DNA of 64,000 bases, taken from positions 1 to 64,000 of the forward strand of contig JARGPH010000028.1 of assembly GCA_029213065.1 (NCBI GenBank). The letters run 5' to 3'. This stretch comes from Verrucomicrobiales bacterium (GTDB lineage: Bacteria; Verrucomicrobiota; Verrucomicrobiia; Verrucomicrobiales; DEV007). Within the stretch, counting starts at the first letter, position 1, and each line of letters opens with the position of its first letter. The notes beneath the pieces are model-generated. The model had not been told where the DNA came from, ran no database searches, and saw only the letters and a list, made by a program, of their open reading frames with translations. Positions 1 through 8,661 of the stretch are shown in pieces. Made by a program: the position numbers and the translations under genes.

Positions 1-401
1 GATTTGCGGGATGATGTCTTAACTCCTGCGCGGGCAACGCGGGATGGGTGAGTGAACTCATCGGGGCTTCAGGCGCTCCCGGGATCGTCACCGACGCGCT
101 GGAAATCAAAACGTGTGAACGCTCGAACGCTGAAGGATCGGCGCTGAGGAGAGCTGTGACCAATTGTCGAGCAAACTACTGTTCAGGAGCCCTATAGCGC
201 TTTCCGCTGCGTGCGCGCGGTGCGAACAGCCCACGCAGAGAGTCCTTTCTGACGAAATACGGCTCCCATTTTTAGCTGGATCAAAAATACGGGTAATGAA
301 AGCTGCCATTCCAATGGTCAACCTGTCCCTCTTTCTGGGGTCTTGTCCCTCTTTCTGGGGTCGGGGTGCTTCCCTTCGGCTGGGAGCTTGAGGGGCTGAA
401 A
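1..401. other. left-edge region without a supported gene
   Basis: I see no convincing coding region here. Two short overlapping open frames exist (106-405 minus, 164-391 plus), but neither resembles a family I know and their composition is not protein-like. The only visible structure is a short direct repeat near 324-362. The stretch may be decayed mobile-element or intergenic DNA. Confidence 0.5.
324..362. repeat. 19-bp direct repeat, two copies
   Basis: The sequence TGTCCCTCTTTCTGGGGTC occurs at 324-342 and again at 344-362, one base apart. Its origin is unknown. It could be the remnant end of a mobile element. Confidence 0.7.
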
Positions 402-854
402 TCACGCGGGGTAGACCGCTGACAGGTAGTTCTCGAGTTGATCGATGAGGGCGCCCTGGGAAAAGATCATTCGACGCACGAGGTCACCGATTGAAATGAC
501 TCCGATGAGCTTTCCGTTCTCGGTGACGGGGAGGTGCCGGATATGCTTCTCGCTCATCAGCTGAAGCGCTTCCGTGACCTTTGTCGTGGGTGGTATGCAA
601 TAGACCGGCGTCGTCATGATTTTGCGGACTGCGGTTTCTTTAGATGACTTCCCGCAAAGGACGACTTTTTTCATGTAGTCCCGTTCCGAAACAATCCCTG
701 CGAGAATTTCCCCATCCATTACCGGAAGTGCTCCGATGTTCTTTTCCGACATCAGCTGGATCGCATCGAACACCATATCGTCGGGTGAAGTGGTGAAGAT
801 TTCCGGGCTCTTTTTCTGGCCGAGAATAGTTGAGATAGTGTCTTGAATTTCCAT
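402..854 (-). CDS. CBS-domain-pair protein
   Basis: The 150-residue protein consists almost entirely of two CBS domains, at about residues 18-75 and 82-145. Each carries the usual pattern of an exposed Met-Ser-Glu helix followed by a hydrophobic strand and a Gly-hydrophobic-(V/I)S segment (LAGIVSERD in the first, LIGVISIGD in the second). Such stand-alone pairs usually bind adenine nucleotides and modulate a partner protein in the cytoplasm. The partner is not evident because the nearest genes are unrelated. The Met start at 854 gives a normal domain boundary. Confidence 0.85.
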   Translation of the reverse strand: MEIQDTISTILGQKKSPEIFTTSPDDMVFDAIQLMSEKNIGALPVMDGEILAGIVSERDYMKKVVLCGKSSKETAVRKIMTTPVYCIPPTTKVTEALQLMSEKHIRHLPVTENGKLIGVISIGDLVRRMIFSQGALIDQLENYLSAVYPA

Positions 855-1344
855 ATGACGACGATGCTAGCAAATTCCGGAGAATTGATCACTCGCGAAA
901 TGCTGCTGCTGTCGGGATTCTGGGGATTCAGAGGAAGGTTCGAGTGGCCCACTCAATCCATGCTCCGGGACCTGCAAATGCGAAGTGACGGAACCGCACC
1001 GATCTCCTCTGACCCTGTTGCCGCTGCGGCCTGGAAAGGCGGGAAAACTCCTGTAGTTCGATCATCCCCTTCCCGTCACTTCCCGATTTCACACCGGCAG
1101 TGGCACATTTTGTGCGGTTCGTTCGGCTTAATGAGAGGAAACAACCGCGTCGTGATTGCACCGGCGCTGAAACAGAAAAACGAGGCGCTGACTCGGGATG
1201 AGGCAGTTGCATCTCCCTTCTTTGAGATGATCACAGGCCGCGCCACGACGGGAATTCCGAGATCCTATTCTGAGGGATGATTTTTCGACTAAAGAGACAA
1301 GAAATAAGTTTGAGTTTCATAATTATCAGGATATTCTAATATTT
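855..1344. other. intergenic region, no supported gene
   Basis: These 490 bases separate the divergent CBS gene and the Wzz-like gene. Open frames on both strands (843-1280 plus, 928-1212 minus) overlap each other and show no recognisable domain. The last 70 bases are AT-rich and probably hold the promoter of the gene starting at 1345, but I cannot place its boxes with confidence. Confidence 0.5.
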
Positions 1345-3003
1345 ATGAATCTAGATCAAAAATCCGTTCGATATGGCTGGATGGATTATCTTTATTTGGT
1401 CAAATCCCGGTGGCCGCTCGTTTTTTTAGTTGCTGCGGCAATTTTCGTGGTCGCGGCAGGTATCTGGTCACAGAAGCCGAGGGTTTACGAGGTGACTGCG
1501 CTGATTGCCGCGAGTGAGGTGAATTCGAAAACCTATCTTGATACGGGCCTCTCGACCTCTTTCTACCACTCGGGGCGCCCTTCGATGGATCGAAGCGTTC
1601 ACCAGCTCATGAGTGCCGGGCTCCTCGCCCGCGTTGTCAGTGCCTGCAATTTAACGGAGGAATGGGGGCTTTCCTCTGATGCTCACGCGATTCTCAATTT
1701 AAAAAAGCGACTCAAGACCCGTCCTGATTTGGACGACGATTCGCAGCTTGAACTTCTTGTGCGCGATCTTTCACCTGAAATGGCGATGAAGATTGCGAAT
1801 GCCTGGGGAGAGAAGTTTGTCGAGTTGAAGCGTTCTCAGGCGGTGATGAACCTTGAGGACAAACGGCTTCGCCTCGAATCGGAAATCAAAACGCGGAACG
1901 CGCAGATCGCGGATTTGGAGACGCGATTAAAGATGCTCGCGACGGGAGAGGAATCACGATCAGATGAAGTGGTCCGGCTTCGCAGGGAAATGGTTCGCGA
2001 GATCAACTTAACTCAGTCTCTCGAAGCAAAACGCCAGCAGGTTATCGCTCACAAAGCTGTCGTCGCTCCCGGAGTCAGCCTCGTTGACAAGGCGACCCTG
2101 GATGGGGTCAGCCCGGTTGGAGTGAGCACTTCGTCGATTGTTCTCACGGTGTTGGCCGGGGTTCTCTTCGGCGCTGCTTTTGCATTGGCGACGTCGCGGG
2201 GCAGACCGGGATTCGTGGTCGCGGCGAAAATGGCGAAGGAAATGGAATTGGAACTGGTTGGATTTGCTCCCGTTCCTGACAGGAAATCGCCTCCCGGAAC
2301 GCCGCTTCCGTTCCTCGCGATGGAGCCCTATCGCCATCTCAGGACCGAGATGGGGCGCCTCCCCGGTAAAGAGTGCGTCGTGATTTCTTTCCTTCCGGTG
2401 GGTAACGAAAGTGATCTCGACAGTGCGGTGAGTAATCTTGCGAAGGTCATGGCCGACGGAGGTCGGACTGTTCTTCTCGTCGATGCCAATCTCCATGATT
2501 CACAACTTCACACCCATTTCGATGCTGCGAATCATCCGGGTCTTTCGGATTACTTGAGCGGCGAGATGAGGCTTGAGGAGACGGTGATCAAGTCGCGTCA
2601 CTCGAACGTCTGGCTGATGCCGAGCGGGCCGATGCATCAGGACCCATGCGGGTTGATCACGAACCGTCGCATGGACGACCTCCTCTGGGAGATGCGGAGC
2701 CGTTTCGATTTCATCCTCATGGCGACACCATCGATTGAAGGTTATTCCGAGGTCGGCGTGCTCGCCGAAAAATCCGATTATGTCGTTGGCGTGTCCTCCT
2801 ACTGGGATTTCTCACGACGGAAGTTGAAACGCACCAAGCTGGCGGTGGAGTTGGCGAAAAAGAAATTATCCGGCGTCATTTTCTCACGTCCTTTCAATCT
2901 TCGAAAGCAGGACGGTATGCGTGCTGCGGTCGAGCCGATCAATGTGCCCCGTCCCGGCACCCCGGCTATGGGGCAGCGGTTGCGTCGTTTTCGGAAGGCT
3001 TAA
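1345..3003 (+). CDS. Wzz/BY-kinase-like polysaccharide chain-length protein with degenerate Walker A
   Basis: This is a 552-residue inner-membrane protein. A first membrane segment lies at about residues 24-41, a periplasmic part with a coiled coil at about 165-235, a second membrane segment at about 262-281, and a cytoplasmic ParA/MinD-like domain from about 340. The layout is that of fused Wzz-Wzc proteins controlling exopolysaccharide length. The Walker A' strand VLLVDANL (376-383) is present. The expected P-loop position reads PVGNESDLDS (351-360) and lacks the Gly-Lys-Ser/Thr core, and the C terminus has no tyrosine cluster. It is therefore probably an inactive kinase homologue with a structural role. 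No polysaccharide genes adjoin it. Its 3' end overlaps the convergent hflX gene by 38 bases. Confidence 0.75.
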   Translation: MNLDQKSVRYGWMDYLYLVKSRWPLVFLVAAAIFVVAAGIWSQKPRVYEVTALIAASEVNSKTYLDTGLSTSFYHSGRPSMDRSVHQLMSAGLLARVVSACNLTEEWGLSSDAHAILNLKKRLKTRPDLDDDSQLELLVRDLSPEMAMKIANAWGEKFVELKRSQAVMNLEDKRLRLESEIKTRNAQIADLETRLKMLATGEESRSDEVVRLRREMVREINLTQSLEAKRQQVIAHKAVVAPGVSLVDKATLDGVSPVGVSTSSIVLTVLAGVLFGAAFALATSRGRPGFVVAAKMAKEMELELVGFAPVPDRKSPPGTPLPFLAMEPYRHLRTEMGRLPGKECVVISFLPVGNESDLDSAVSNLAKVMADGGRTVLLVDANLHDSQLHTHFDAANHPGLSDYLSGEMRLEETVIKSRHSNVWLMPSGPMHQDPCGLITNRRMDDLLWEMRSRFDFILMATPSIEGYSEVGVLAEKSDYVVGVSSYWDFSRRKLKRTKLAVELAKKKLSGVIFSRPFNLRKQDGMRAAVEPINVPRPGTPAMGQRLRRFRKA

Positions 3004-4300
3004 TTTCCAGCTCCTCAAAAAGGTGCCGCATCGCGTGCGGTATGATCGCGGTGAGAAGGACGTCGTTGCCTTCGTATTCTTCGCTGACAATTTTCCCCTC
3101 GCGGTGCAGAAGCGCAACGAGGTCGTGTCTTGCCTGAGGAATTCTGAGCTTGAGCCGCGAAACCCGGTCCACCATCATGTCGGTGAGTTTCGACATGAGG
3201 CGATCCATTCCCTCTCCGGTGTGAACGGAGACGAAGACGGAATTTTCATCGAAATGGCTCTTCAGCTCGTGGAGACGATCGGGGTCGTCTTTGATCAAAT
3301 CGATTTTGTTAAGAACGATGATAGTCGGCTTTCCGGAGGCCTTGAGCTCTTCGAGGACATTCAGGGTCGTCTCGTAGAGAGAGTAGATTTCCGGTGAACT
3401 CGCGTCGAGGACGTGGATCAAAAAGTCGGAAATGATCGCTTCCTCGAGGGTTGCTTTGAATGCTTCGACGAGACGGTGGGGGAGGTTTCTCACGAATCCA
3501 ACGGTATCGGTGAGGAGCAAAGACTGGCCGTCGGGCAATTCGATTCGCCGGGTTGTCGGATCGAGAGTCGCGAAGAGTTTGTCCTCTGCAAGAATGTCGG
3601 AGTCGGCGAGATAGTTGAGGAGCGAGCTCTTGCCCGCGTTGGTGTAGCCGACGATCGATGACTGGCAGATGCCTTCGTCGGCGCGCTGCTTGCGCTGTGT
3701 TTCGCGATTGCGACGGACGCTCTCGAGCTCTGCTTTGATGCGGTCGATGCGCTTGCGGGCAAGACGACGATCGACCTCGATCTGTTGCTCACCTTCCCCA
3801 CGGGCAGCGCCGCCTCCGCCACTGCCACCACCGCCGGCTCCGCGCTGGCGGTCAAGGTGTGACCACATCCGGGCGAGTCGGGGAAGCGAGTATTGCATCC
3901 GTGCGAGTTCGACCTGAAGCGACGCCTCTTTGGTCCGGGCCCGCATTTTAAAAATATCGAGAATGACTTCTTCCCGGTCGATCACGGTGATGTCACCGCC
4001 TTCCTCCCAGTTCCGCTGCTGCATCGGGGCGAGCTCGTTGTCGAAAACGATGCAGTCGGCCTCGAGGTCCATTGCCTCATCGATCAGCTCCTGAGCTTTG
4101 CCCGTTCCGGTGAGGTAACCGCGGTGGCGTGACCGTACGAAGACACAGGCGCGCCCTACCACTTCGATTTCCAATGTTCCGACGAGCTCGACCAGTTCGT
4201 CGAGGAGGCTGTTTGCGTTGTCTTCGTCAGCGCGATCAAAATAGGCTCCAATAAGGAAGGCCCGCTCGACCATGCGGGGTTTTTCACGGGTATCAAACAT
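2966..4300 (-). CDS. hflX: ribosome-associated GTPase HflX
   Basis: The 444-residue protein has the HflX N-terminal domain (about 1-165) with its Gly-rich linker (GGGGSGGGG near 156-164), a helical segment, and a GTPase domain. The G1 motif GYTNAGKS is at 218-225, G3 DTVG at 265-268 and G4 NKID at 331-334. HflX is a cytoplasmic GTPase that splits stalled or stressed ribosomes. Length and domain order are normal for the family. The stop codon lies inside the 3' end of the convergent Wzz-like gene. Only 3 bases separate its start from the stop of the upstream isomerase gene at 4304, so the two may be co-transcribed. Confidence 0.95.
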   Translation of the reverse strand: MFDTREKPRMVERAFLIGAYFDRADEDNANSLLDELVELVGTLEIEVVGRACVFVRSRHRGYLTGTGKAQELIDEAMDLEADCIVFDNELAPMQQRNWEEGGDITVIDREEVILDIFKMRARTKEASLQVELARMQYSLPRLARMWSHLDRQRGAGGGGSGGGGAARGEGEQQIEVDRRLARKRIDRIKAELESVRRNRETQRKQRADEGICQSSIVGYTNAGKSSLLNYLADSDILAEDKLFATLDPTTRRIELPDGQSLLLTDTVGFVRNLPHRLVEAFKATLEEAIISDFLIHVLDASSPEIYSLYETTLNVLEELKASGKPTIIVLNKIDLIKDDPDRLHELKSHFDENSVFVSVHTGEGMDRLMSKLTDMMVDRVSRLKLRIPQARHDLVALLHREGKIVSEEYEGNDVLLTAIIPHAMRHLFEELEIKPSENDATAAP

Positions 4301-4303
4301 AGG

Positions 4304-5218
4304 TTAAGAAAGGAGTTCCTTGAGCGTGGCAAAGTTTTCACGCGTGGCCTCGAGAACGGCCGGGATTATTTTCGGGTCATTGTGACCGAGGTATTCAATG
4401 TGCAAGCTAATCGGGCCGTTGAAATCACTTTCTTTGAGCATTTTGAAGAACTTTTGATCGACCGCACCCTCGCCGAGAGGCCCCCAGCTCAGTTCATTGT
4501 CTTTCCAGGCGGGTTCTTTGACGTAGACGGTGTCAATGTAAGGACGGATGCGTGCAAAATTCAGGGGCCAGGCTTTGGCTCCCTCGACGGTAGCGTGTCC
4601 AATGTCGTAGGCGACCCCGATTTGGTCGGGCGTGTAGCTGGAAAACAAGCCTGCCATGTCCCAAATCGGGGCACCAAAATATTTATCGCCAGAGTGGTTT
4701 TGATAGACCGGTTTGATTCCGAGCTCATCGGTGAGTGCAATGAGGTCTTTCAATTTCGCATCGAACTCCTTGAGCTGCGGGTCGAGCGGCTTTTTCAAAT
4801 CGTAGCGGTAGTAGTTCATGCGGAAGCGCTTCACGCCGAGTTCAGCCGCGGTGCGGAGAACCTTCTCGGTGTGTTGTTCGTCACTCACTTCGTTGATTCC
4901 GGAGGTGAGAATCGTGAGGTTCAGATTCTGCTTTTTGAGGGCTTCGACCATCTTCGGCAGATCTTCTTCAACGCGTTCGGGGAGAACGTGGCCTTTCGGC
5001 CTTACGGGGCCTTCAATTCCGTCAAAACCGAGCTCCGCAATCGCCTTGGCAGTGTCGTCGTAGCTCAGTGATTGCAAAGGCTTCGTGAAAGTACAGAACT
5101 CAAAGCGCGACTCTTCTTCGGCGAGGGCTGGAACCGCCGCAGCGAAAGGGGAAACGGCGAGGCCGGCTGCGGCGCTCTTCAAAAAATGACGACGATTTGG
5201 CGAAGCATAGTGACTCAT
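4304..5218 (-). CDS. Tat-exported sugar phosphate isomerase/epimerase-like TIM barrel
   Basis: I place the start at 5218, because the product then begins with a twin-arginine signal (NRRHFLKSAAAG followed by an Ala-rich stretch ending near ALAEEE). The frame is open further upstream, but that would overlap the divergent gene at 5295. The mature part is a xylose-isomerase-like TIM barrel with the family's acidic and His metal ligands (for example YQNHSGD and YDIGHATVEG). Exported homologues are abundant in Verrucomicrobia and Planctomycetes and are thought to act on sugars. The exact substrate is unknown. The divergent DUF6807 gene next door supports a carbohydrate role. Confidence 0.85.
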   Translation of the reverse strand: MSHYASPNRRHFLKSAAAGLAVSPFAAAVPALAEEESRFEFCTFTKPLQSLSYDDTAKAIAELGFDGIEGPVRPKGHVLPERVEEDLPKMVEALKKQNLNLTILTSGINEVSDEQHTEKVLRTAAELGVKRFRMNYYRYDLKKPLDPQLKEFDAKLKDLIALTDELGIKPVYQNHSGDKYFGAPIWDMAGLFSSYTPDQIGVAYDIGHATVEGAKAWPLNFARIRPYIDTVYVKEPAWKDNELSWGPLGEGAVDQKFFKMLKESDFNGPISLHIEYLGHNDPKIIPAVLEATRENFATLKELLS

Positions 5219-5294
5219 ACAGGTAGGGTATCGGCGCTTGCTCAAATCGGCAAGAGTTGAGATAGTCCTCATCCAGTAAACCAATTTATCTGAC

Positions 5295-6290
5295 ATGAGA
5301 TTTCTTTTACCCATTTCTGCCTTCCTGTTCACTTGTCTCGTTTCCGTTGAGGCACAGACCGTTGGTAATGACGGCAGCGGCTGGTCGATTCGCGGAACCA
5401 ATCCCATCGGCATTTATTTCGACGGCAAGCATGTCTCCGATTACAACGCGGGCGACGAAGAGGGGAAACCGTTTTTCTACCCCGTGATCGGACCGACCGG
5501 CGAGAACATGACGCGTCACTGGCCGATGAAGGAGGGTTTTGAAGACGAGGAGCAGGATCACATTCACCAGCGCGGGTTGTGGTTCGGTCTCGGTAAGGTG
5601 AACGGACTCGATTACTGGCATTTCCACGGCGACGAAAGGAAACAGGATAAAACTTTCGGTAAAATCATTCACAAGGGGATGAACGGCGTCAAAATGGGGA
5701 GTGATTCGCTCACTTTTAACGTGAAGTCCCAGTGGGTGGCTCAGGCTGATCAGGAAAAGCGGATCTGCTCGGACAACCGTGAGTTCACTTTCTACTACCG
5801 GAAGGACGGGGCCCTTGTCGTTGAGACGAAGTTGACCCTGAATGCCGATGCCGGTGATGTTGAAATCAAAGACGACAAGGAAGGCGCCTGGTCGATTCGG
5901 ACAATCCCGACGCTGCGCCTCGAAGGCGAGCACGCCAAAGGACACATTCTCAACAGCGAGGGTGACGAAGGTAAGGGCGCCTGGGGCAAGCGGGCCTCAT
6001 GGGTAAACTACTACGGAGAAGATCGTGCCGGAAATGCGATTGGAATCGCGATGTTCGATCATCCCACGAGCTTCCGTCACCCCACCTGGTGGCACGCGCG
6101 TCACTACGGGCTCTTCACTGCGAATCCATTCGGTCAGGGCAACTTCGAGAAAGAGACTGAGATCGGAGCAGGGGATTACACCCTCAAGGCGGGTGAAAGC
6201 ATCGATTTTCGCTACCTCACCATTTTCTACAAAGGCAGCCCGGAAGAGGCGGATATCCCGGCTGCGTATAAGAAGTTTTCGGAACGTTAG
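5295..6290 (+). CDS. secreted DUF6807 (PmoA-annotated) protein
   Basis: The 331-residue protein starts with a clear signal peptide (about 1-20, ending VEAQ). The rest matches the DUF6807 family, often mislabelled methane oxygenase PmoA. Typical features are the stretch HQRGLWFGLGKVNGLDYWHF, several invariant His/Trp residues (HPTWWHARHYG), and a C-terminal beta-rich segment. The family is frequent in PVC bacteria beside sugar isomerases, dehydrogenases and sulfatases and is presumed to act in glycan use. No enzyme activity can be assigned from sequence alone. Confidence 0.85.
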   Translation: MRFLLPISAFLFTCLVSVEAQTVGNDGSGWSIRGTNPIGIYFDGKHVSDYNAGDEEGKPFFYPVIGPTGENMTRHWPMKEGFEDEEQDHIHQRGLWFGLGKVNGLDYWHFHGDERKQDKTFGKIIHKGMNGVKMGSDSLTFNVKSQWVAQADQEKRICSDNREFTFYYRKDGALVVETKLTLNADAGDVEIKDDKEGAWSIRTIPTLRLEGEHAKGHILNSEGDEGKGAWGKRASWVNYYGEDRAGNAIGIAMFDHPTSFRHPTWWHARHYGLFTANPFGQGNFEKETEIGAGDYTLKAGESIDFRYLTIFYKGSPEEADIPAAYKKFSER

Positions 6291-6323
6291 GAGCGCCGGG
6301 GCTGATTGCGGATGGGTAGGGCG

Positions 6324-6388
6324 GAGAAATGCTCACGCAATTTCTCTACATGTTTCAGAGAAGTAGAGGAATCCGTGAGGATTTCTAC
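6324..6388. terminator. two hairpins between convergent genes
   Basis: A 7-bp stem GAGAAAT/ATTTCTC (6324-6346) and a second imperfect stem with arms GTAGA..AATCC and GGATT..TCTAC (6363-6388) lie between the stop codons at 6290 and 6403. They could end transcription from both sides. No strong T-tract follows, so this is tentative. Confidence 0.35.
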
Positions 6389-6402
6389 GGTGCCTGACGG
6401 CC

Positions 6403-7215
6403 TTACCCCTCGCTGAGTGAATCGAGAAAGCGATAGAGTTTGCCTGTCGCGGCGTCGCCGGGCTTCCCGAGCTCATCATTTAAGCGTTCGTGATTGCTGT
6501 CGGACTCGCCGTAGACGGTCACGGGAATGCCGGCTCCCTCGAGGACTTGTTCAAGCCGGTGTGCCTGAGCGGTGGTGTCCGGATTACCGGAAAAGTATAG
6601 GATCAGAAAAGGAGGGATCTCCTTTCCTCTCGCGACATGAGTCACGGCGGAGAATGCCGTGTGTCTGTCAGGAAAGTTTTCAAATTTCTGCCTGTGTCCG
6701 AAGGTGCAAAGTTTGCCCTCATAGAGCTCCTGCCGCATTTCGGCGGTCAGGATGATTTTTGGAATGTCGTAGGTATCACCGTCGACGGGGATACATCCTT
6801 TGATGATGCCTGAGGGCACTCCCGCTTCGCGCAACCATGTGTAATCCGTGCAGATGAGGGCGGCGAGTTGTGCGCCTGAGGAATGACCGCCGACAATGAT
6901 TCGCTGCGGGTCACCGCCGTGCTCTGCGATGTTCCAGTGAACCCAGGCGAGCGCAGAGGCTACATCGCGGACGAGCTCGCTCATCACGACTTCGGGAAGG
7001 AAGCGGTGGTTGATCGAAACAAACAGGCAGCCCCGCTCCGTAAAGACTTGCGGCTTCATGGCAACCTTCGTTTTGTCGCCACTGACCCAGCCTCCTCCGT
7101 GGATCCAAACCATCACCGGGAGATTGCCGGCGCCCGCACCATCGGGAGTGTAGATATCGAGAACCTGTCGTTCGTGTCCGGACTCCAGATACGGGACATC
7201 AGATATTCGCTTCAT
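6403..7215 (-). CDS. alpha/beta-hydrolase, HSL/carboxylesterase type
   Basis: The 270-residue protein is a cytoplasmic esterase of the alpha/beta-hydrolase fold. The oxyanion-hole motif HGGGW is at 39-43, the nucleophile elbow GHSSG with Ser112 at 110-114, and a candidate catalytic His occurs near the end in SNHER. There is no signal peptide. The start codon overlaps the stop of the upstream MFS transporter gene by 4 bases (ATGA, 7212-7215). The two are therefore translationally coupled, and the esterase probably acts on what the transporter imports. The substrate is unknown. Confidence 0.88.
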   Translation of the reverse strand: MKRISDVPYLESGHERQVLDIYTPDGAGAGNLPVMVWIHGGGWVSGDKTKVAMKPQVFTERGCLFVSINHRFLPEVVMSELVRDVASALAWVHWNIAEHGGDPQRIIVGGHSSGAQLAALICTDYTWLREAGVPSGIIKGCIPVDGDTYDIPKIILTAEMRQELYEGKLCTFGHRQKFENFPDRHTAFSAVTHVARGKEIPPFLILYFSGNPDTTAQAHRLEQVLEGAGIPVTVYGESDSNHERLNDELGKPGDAATGKLYRFLDSLSEG

Positions 7216-8489
7216 CGATCCGATGATACCACTTCGGCCTTCTTTTCACGAAACATCAGTGCAAAAAGAATCAGGATAACGATGAGGTAGGCGACCGGGA
7301 GCATCCAGAACTGCTTCCATTCGGCAAACGACGCTTCATCGCCCATGATCTTCGTCGCGTAGTAGCCGCAGAGAACTTGTGAACTGATGAGAAATGCAAT
7401 CCCCTGGGTAAATACAGTGAGCAATCCCTGAGCCTGGGCGCGGACCTTTTCATCGACGTGGCGATCGACATAGAGATAGCCTGACACGAATACAAAGTCG
7501 TAGGAGAACCCGTGGAGCAACACCCCGAAGAGAACCAGCCAGGTGATGCTTCCCTGAAGGACGGCACCGTCGGCGAGACTTCCTGCGGCAGCGGCGAAGA
7601 CAAAGTAGCGGAGGATCCAGCAGGCGATTCCGACGATCATGGTCCACTTGATCCCGAACTTTTTCAGAAAGACCGGAAGGATAAAGAAAAGAACCGGAAG
7701 TTCCGCGACCTGCCCCCAGGTGAGAAAAGCGGTCGTCTTATCCATCCCGCCCTGCCCGAGAAAAGCGCCGAGGTTTACCCAGTAGGGCATGAAGGCACAG
7801 CATACAAGGAGTGAGGCGAACATGAAAACCGCGAAAGAGAATTTCTTGAAATAGGGCAACGTCCCGAGCCCGAGAAGATCACCAAAGGAAACTTTCTCGC
7901 CCCGTGCCGGCGGCGGGGTCGCCGGAAGAAAGAAGGAGTAAACCCCGACGACGAGTGAGGCGACCGCGGCGACATAGCATTGATTGACCGAGGTATCGAA
8001 GCGGAAGACGAAACTGATAACGAGTCCGGCCGCGATCCATCCGAGGGTCGCGAAGATTCGCACCCGGGGATAATCGCGTTCAGCGTCAGCGAGGTGCTTC
8101 AGACAGATCGTATTGGATAGTCCCAGTGTCGGCATGAAGCAGAGGGAATGAGCGAGGAGGAGGCCGATAAAAATTCCCGGTTTGTCAGGATCGGCGAAGC
8201 TCGGGGCAGCGGCGATGAAGCCGGCGGCGAGGAGCATGAGAATTCCCTGAACCTTTTCCGCATTCATGAAACGGTCGGCGAATACGCCGATGAAGAACGG
8301 GGTCACGATCGCCGCGACTGGCGTGCACGAATAGGCGTTTCCGATCGCCTTGGCACTGAATCCTGCGTCGAACATGAATCGACCCAAGCCCGCGAACCAT
8401 GAGCCCCAAGTGTAGAAGAGGACGAACATCATGACACTGAGTGTCGCGAAGAGCGGGATGGGAGAGCGCGCGGTGGAGGATAGTGCCAT
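7212..8489 (-). CDS. MFS transporter, nucleoside/oligosaccharide:H+ symporter-like
   Basis: This is a polytopic inner-membrane protein with about twelve hydrophobic segments. It resembles the NupG/LacY-like branch of the major facilitator superfamily (early motif [18 protein letters not shown], then a GVFADRF loop). I chose the Met at 8489, giving 425 residues, because the upstream extension to 8555 lacks membrane character and family similarity. The start codon has no clear Shine-Dalgarno sequence. It forms an operon with the downstream esterase through a 4-base overlap. The most likely substrate is a nucleoside or sugar ester, but this is only inferred. Confidence 0.82.
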   Translation of the reverse strand: MALSSTARSPIPLFATLSVMMFVLFYTWGSWFAGLGRFMFDAGFSAKAIGNAYSCTPVAAIVTPFFIGVFADRFMNAEKVQGILMLLAAGFIAAAPSFADPDKPGIFIGLLLAHSLCFMPTLGLSNTICLKHLADAERDYPRVRIFATLGWIAAGLVISFVFRFDTSVNQCYVAAVASLVVGVYSFFLPATPPPARGEKVSFGDLLGLGTLPYFKKFSFAVFMFASLLVCCAFMPYWVNLGAFLGQGGMDKTTAFLTWGQVAELPVLFFILPVFLKKFGIKWTMIVGIACWILRYFVFAAAAGSLADGAVLQGSITWLVLFGVLLHGFSYDFVFVSGYLYVDRHVDEKVRAQAQGLLTVFTQGIAFLISSQVLCGYYATKIMGDEASFAEWKQFWMLPVAYLIVILILFALMFREKKAEVVSSDR

Positions 8490-8661
8490 GTGGGGAAAGG
8501 GTGTCTGGGCGCTGTTTATCGCAGTAATGGCGTGACCTTGGCAAGGCCGGAGCAAATCGGATGTGCGGTGAGGAAGCTCATGAGGCCTTCTCCGGTCGCG
8601 CTATTGCGGGAGGGTTGAGGCTTTTCTCCCGTCTAACACCTGCGAGAATTCCCACGCTCAT

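Noticed and set aside
843-1280. 145-codon plus-strand open frame between CBS and Wzz genes
   Set aside because: It overlaps the start of the CBS gene, has no recognised motif and no ribosome-binding site. A competing frame exists on the other strand.
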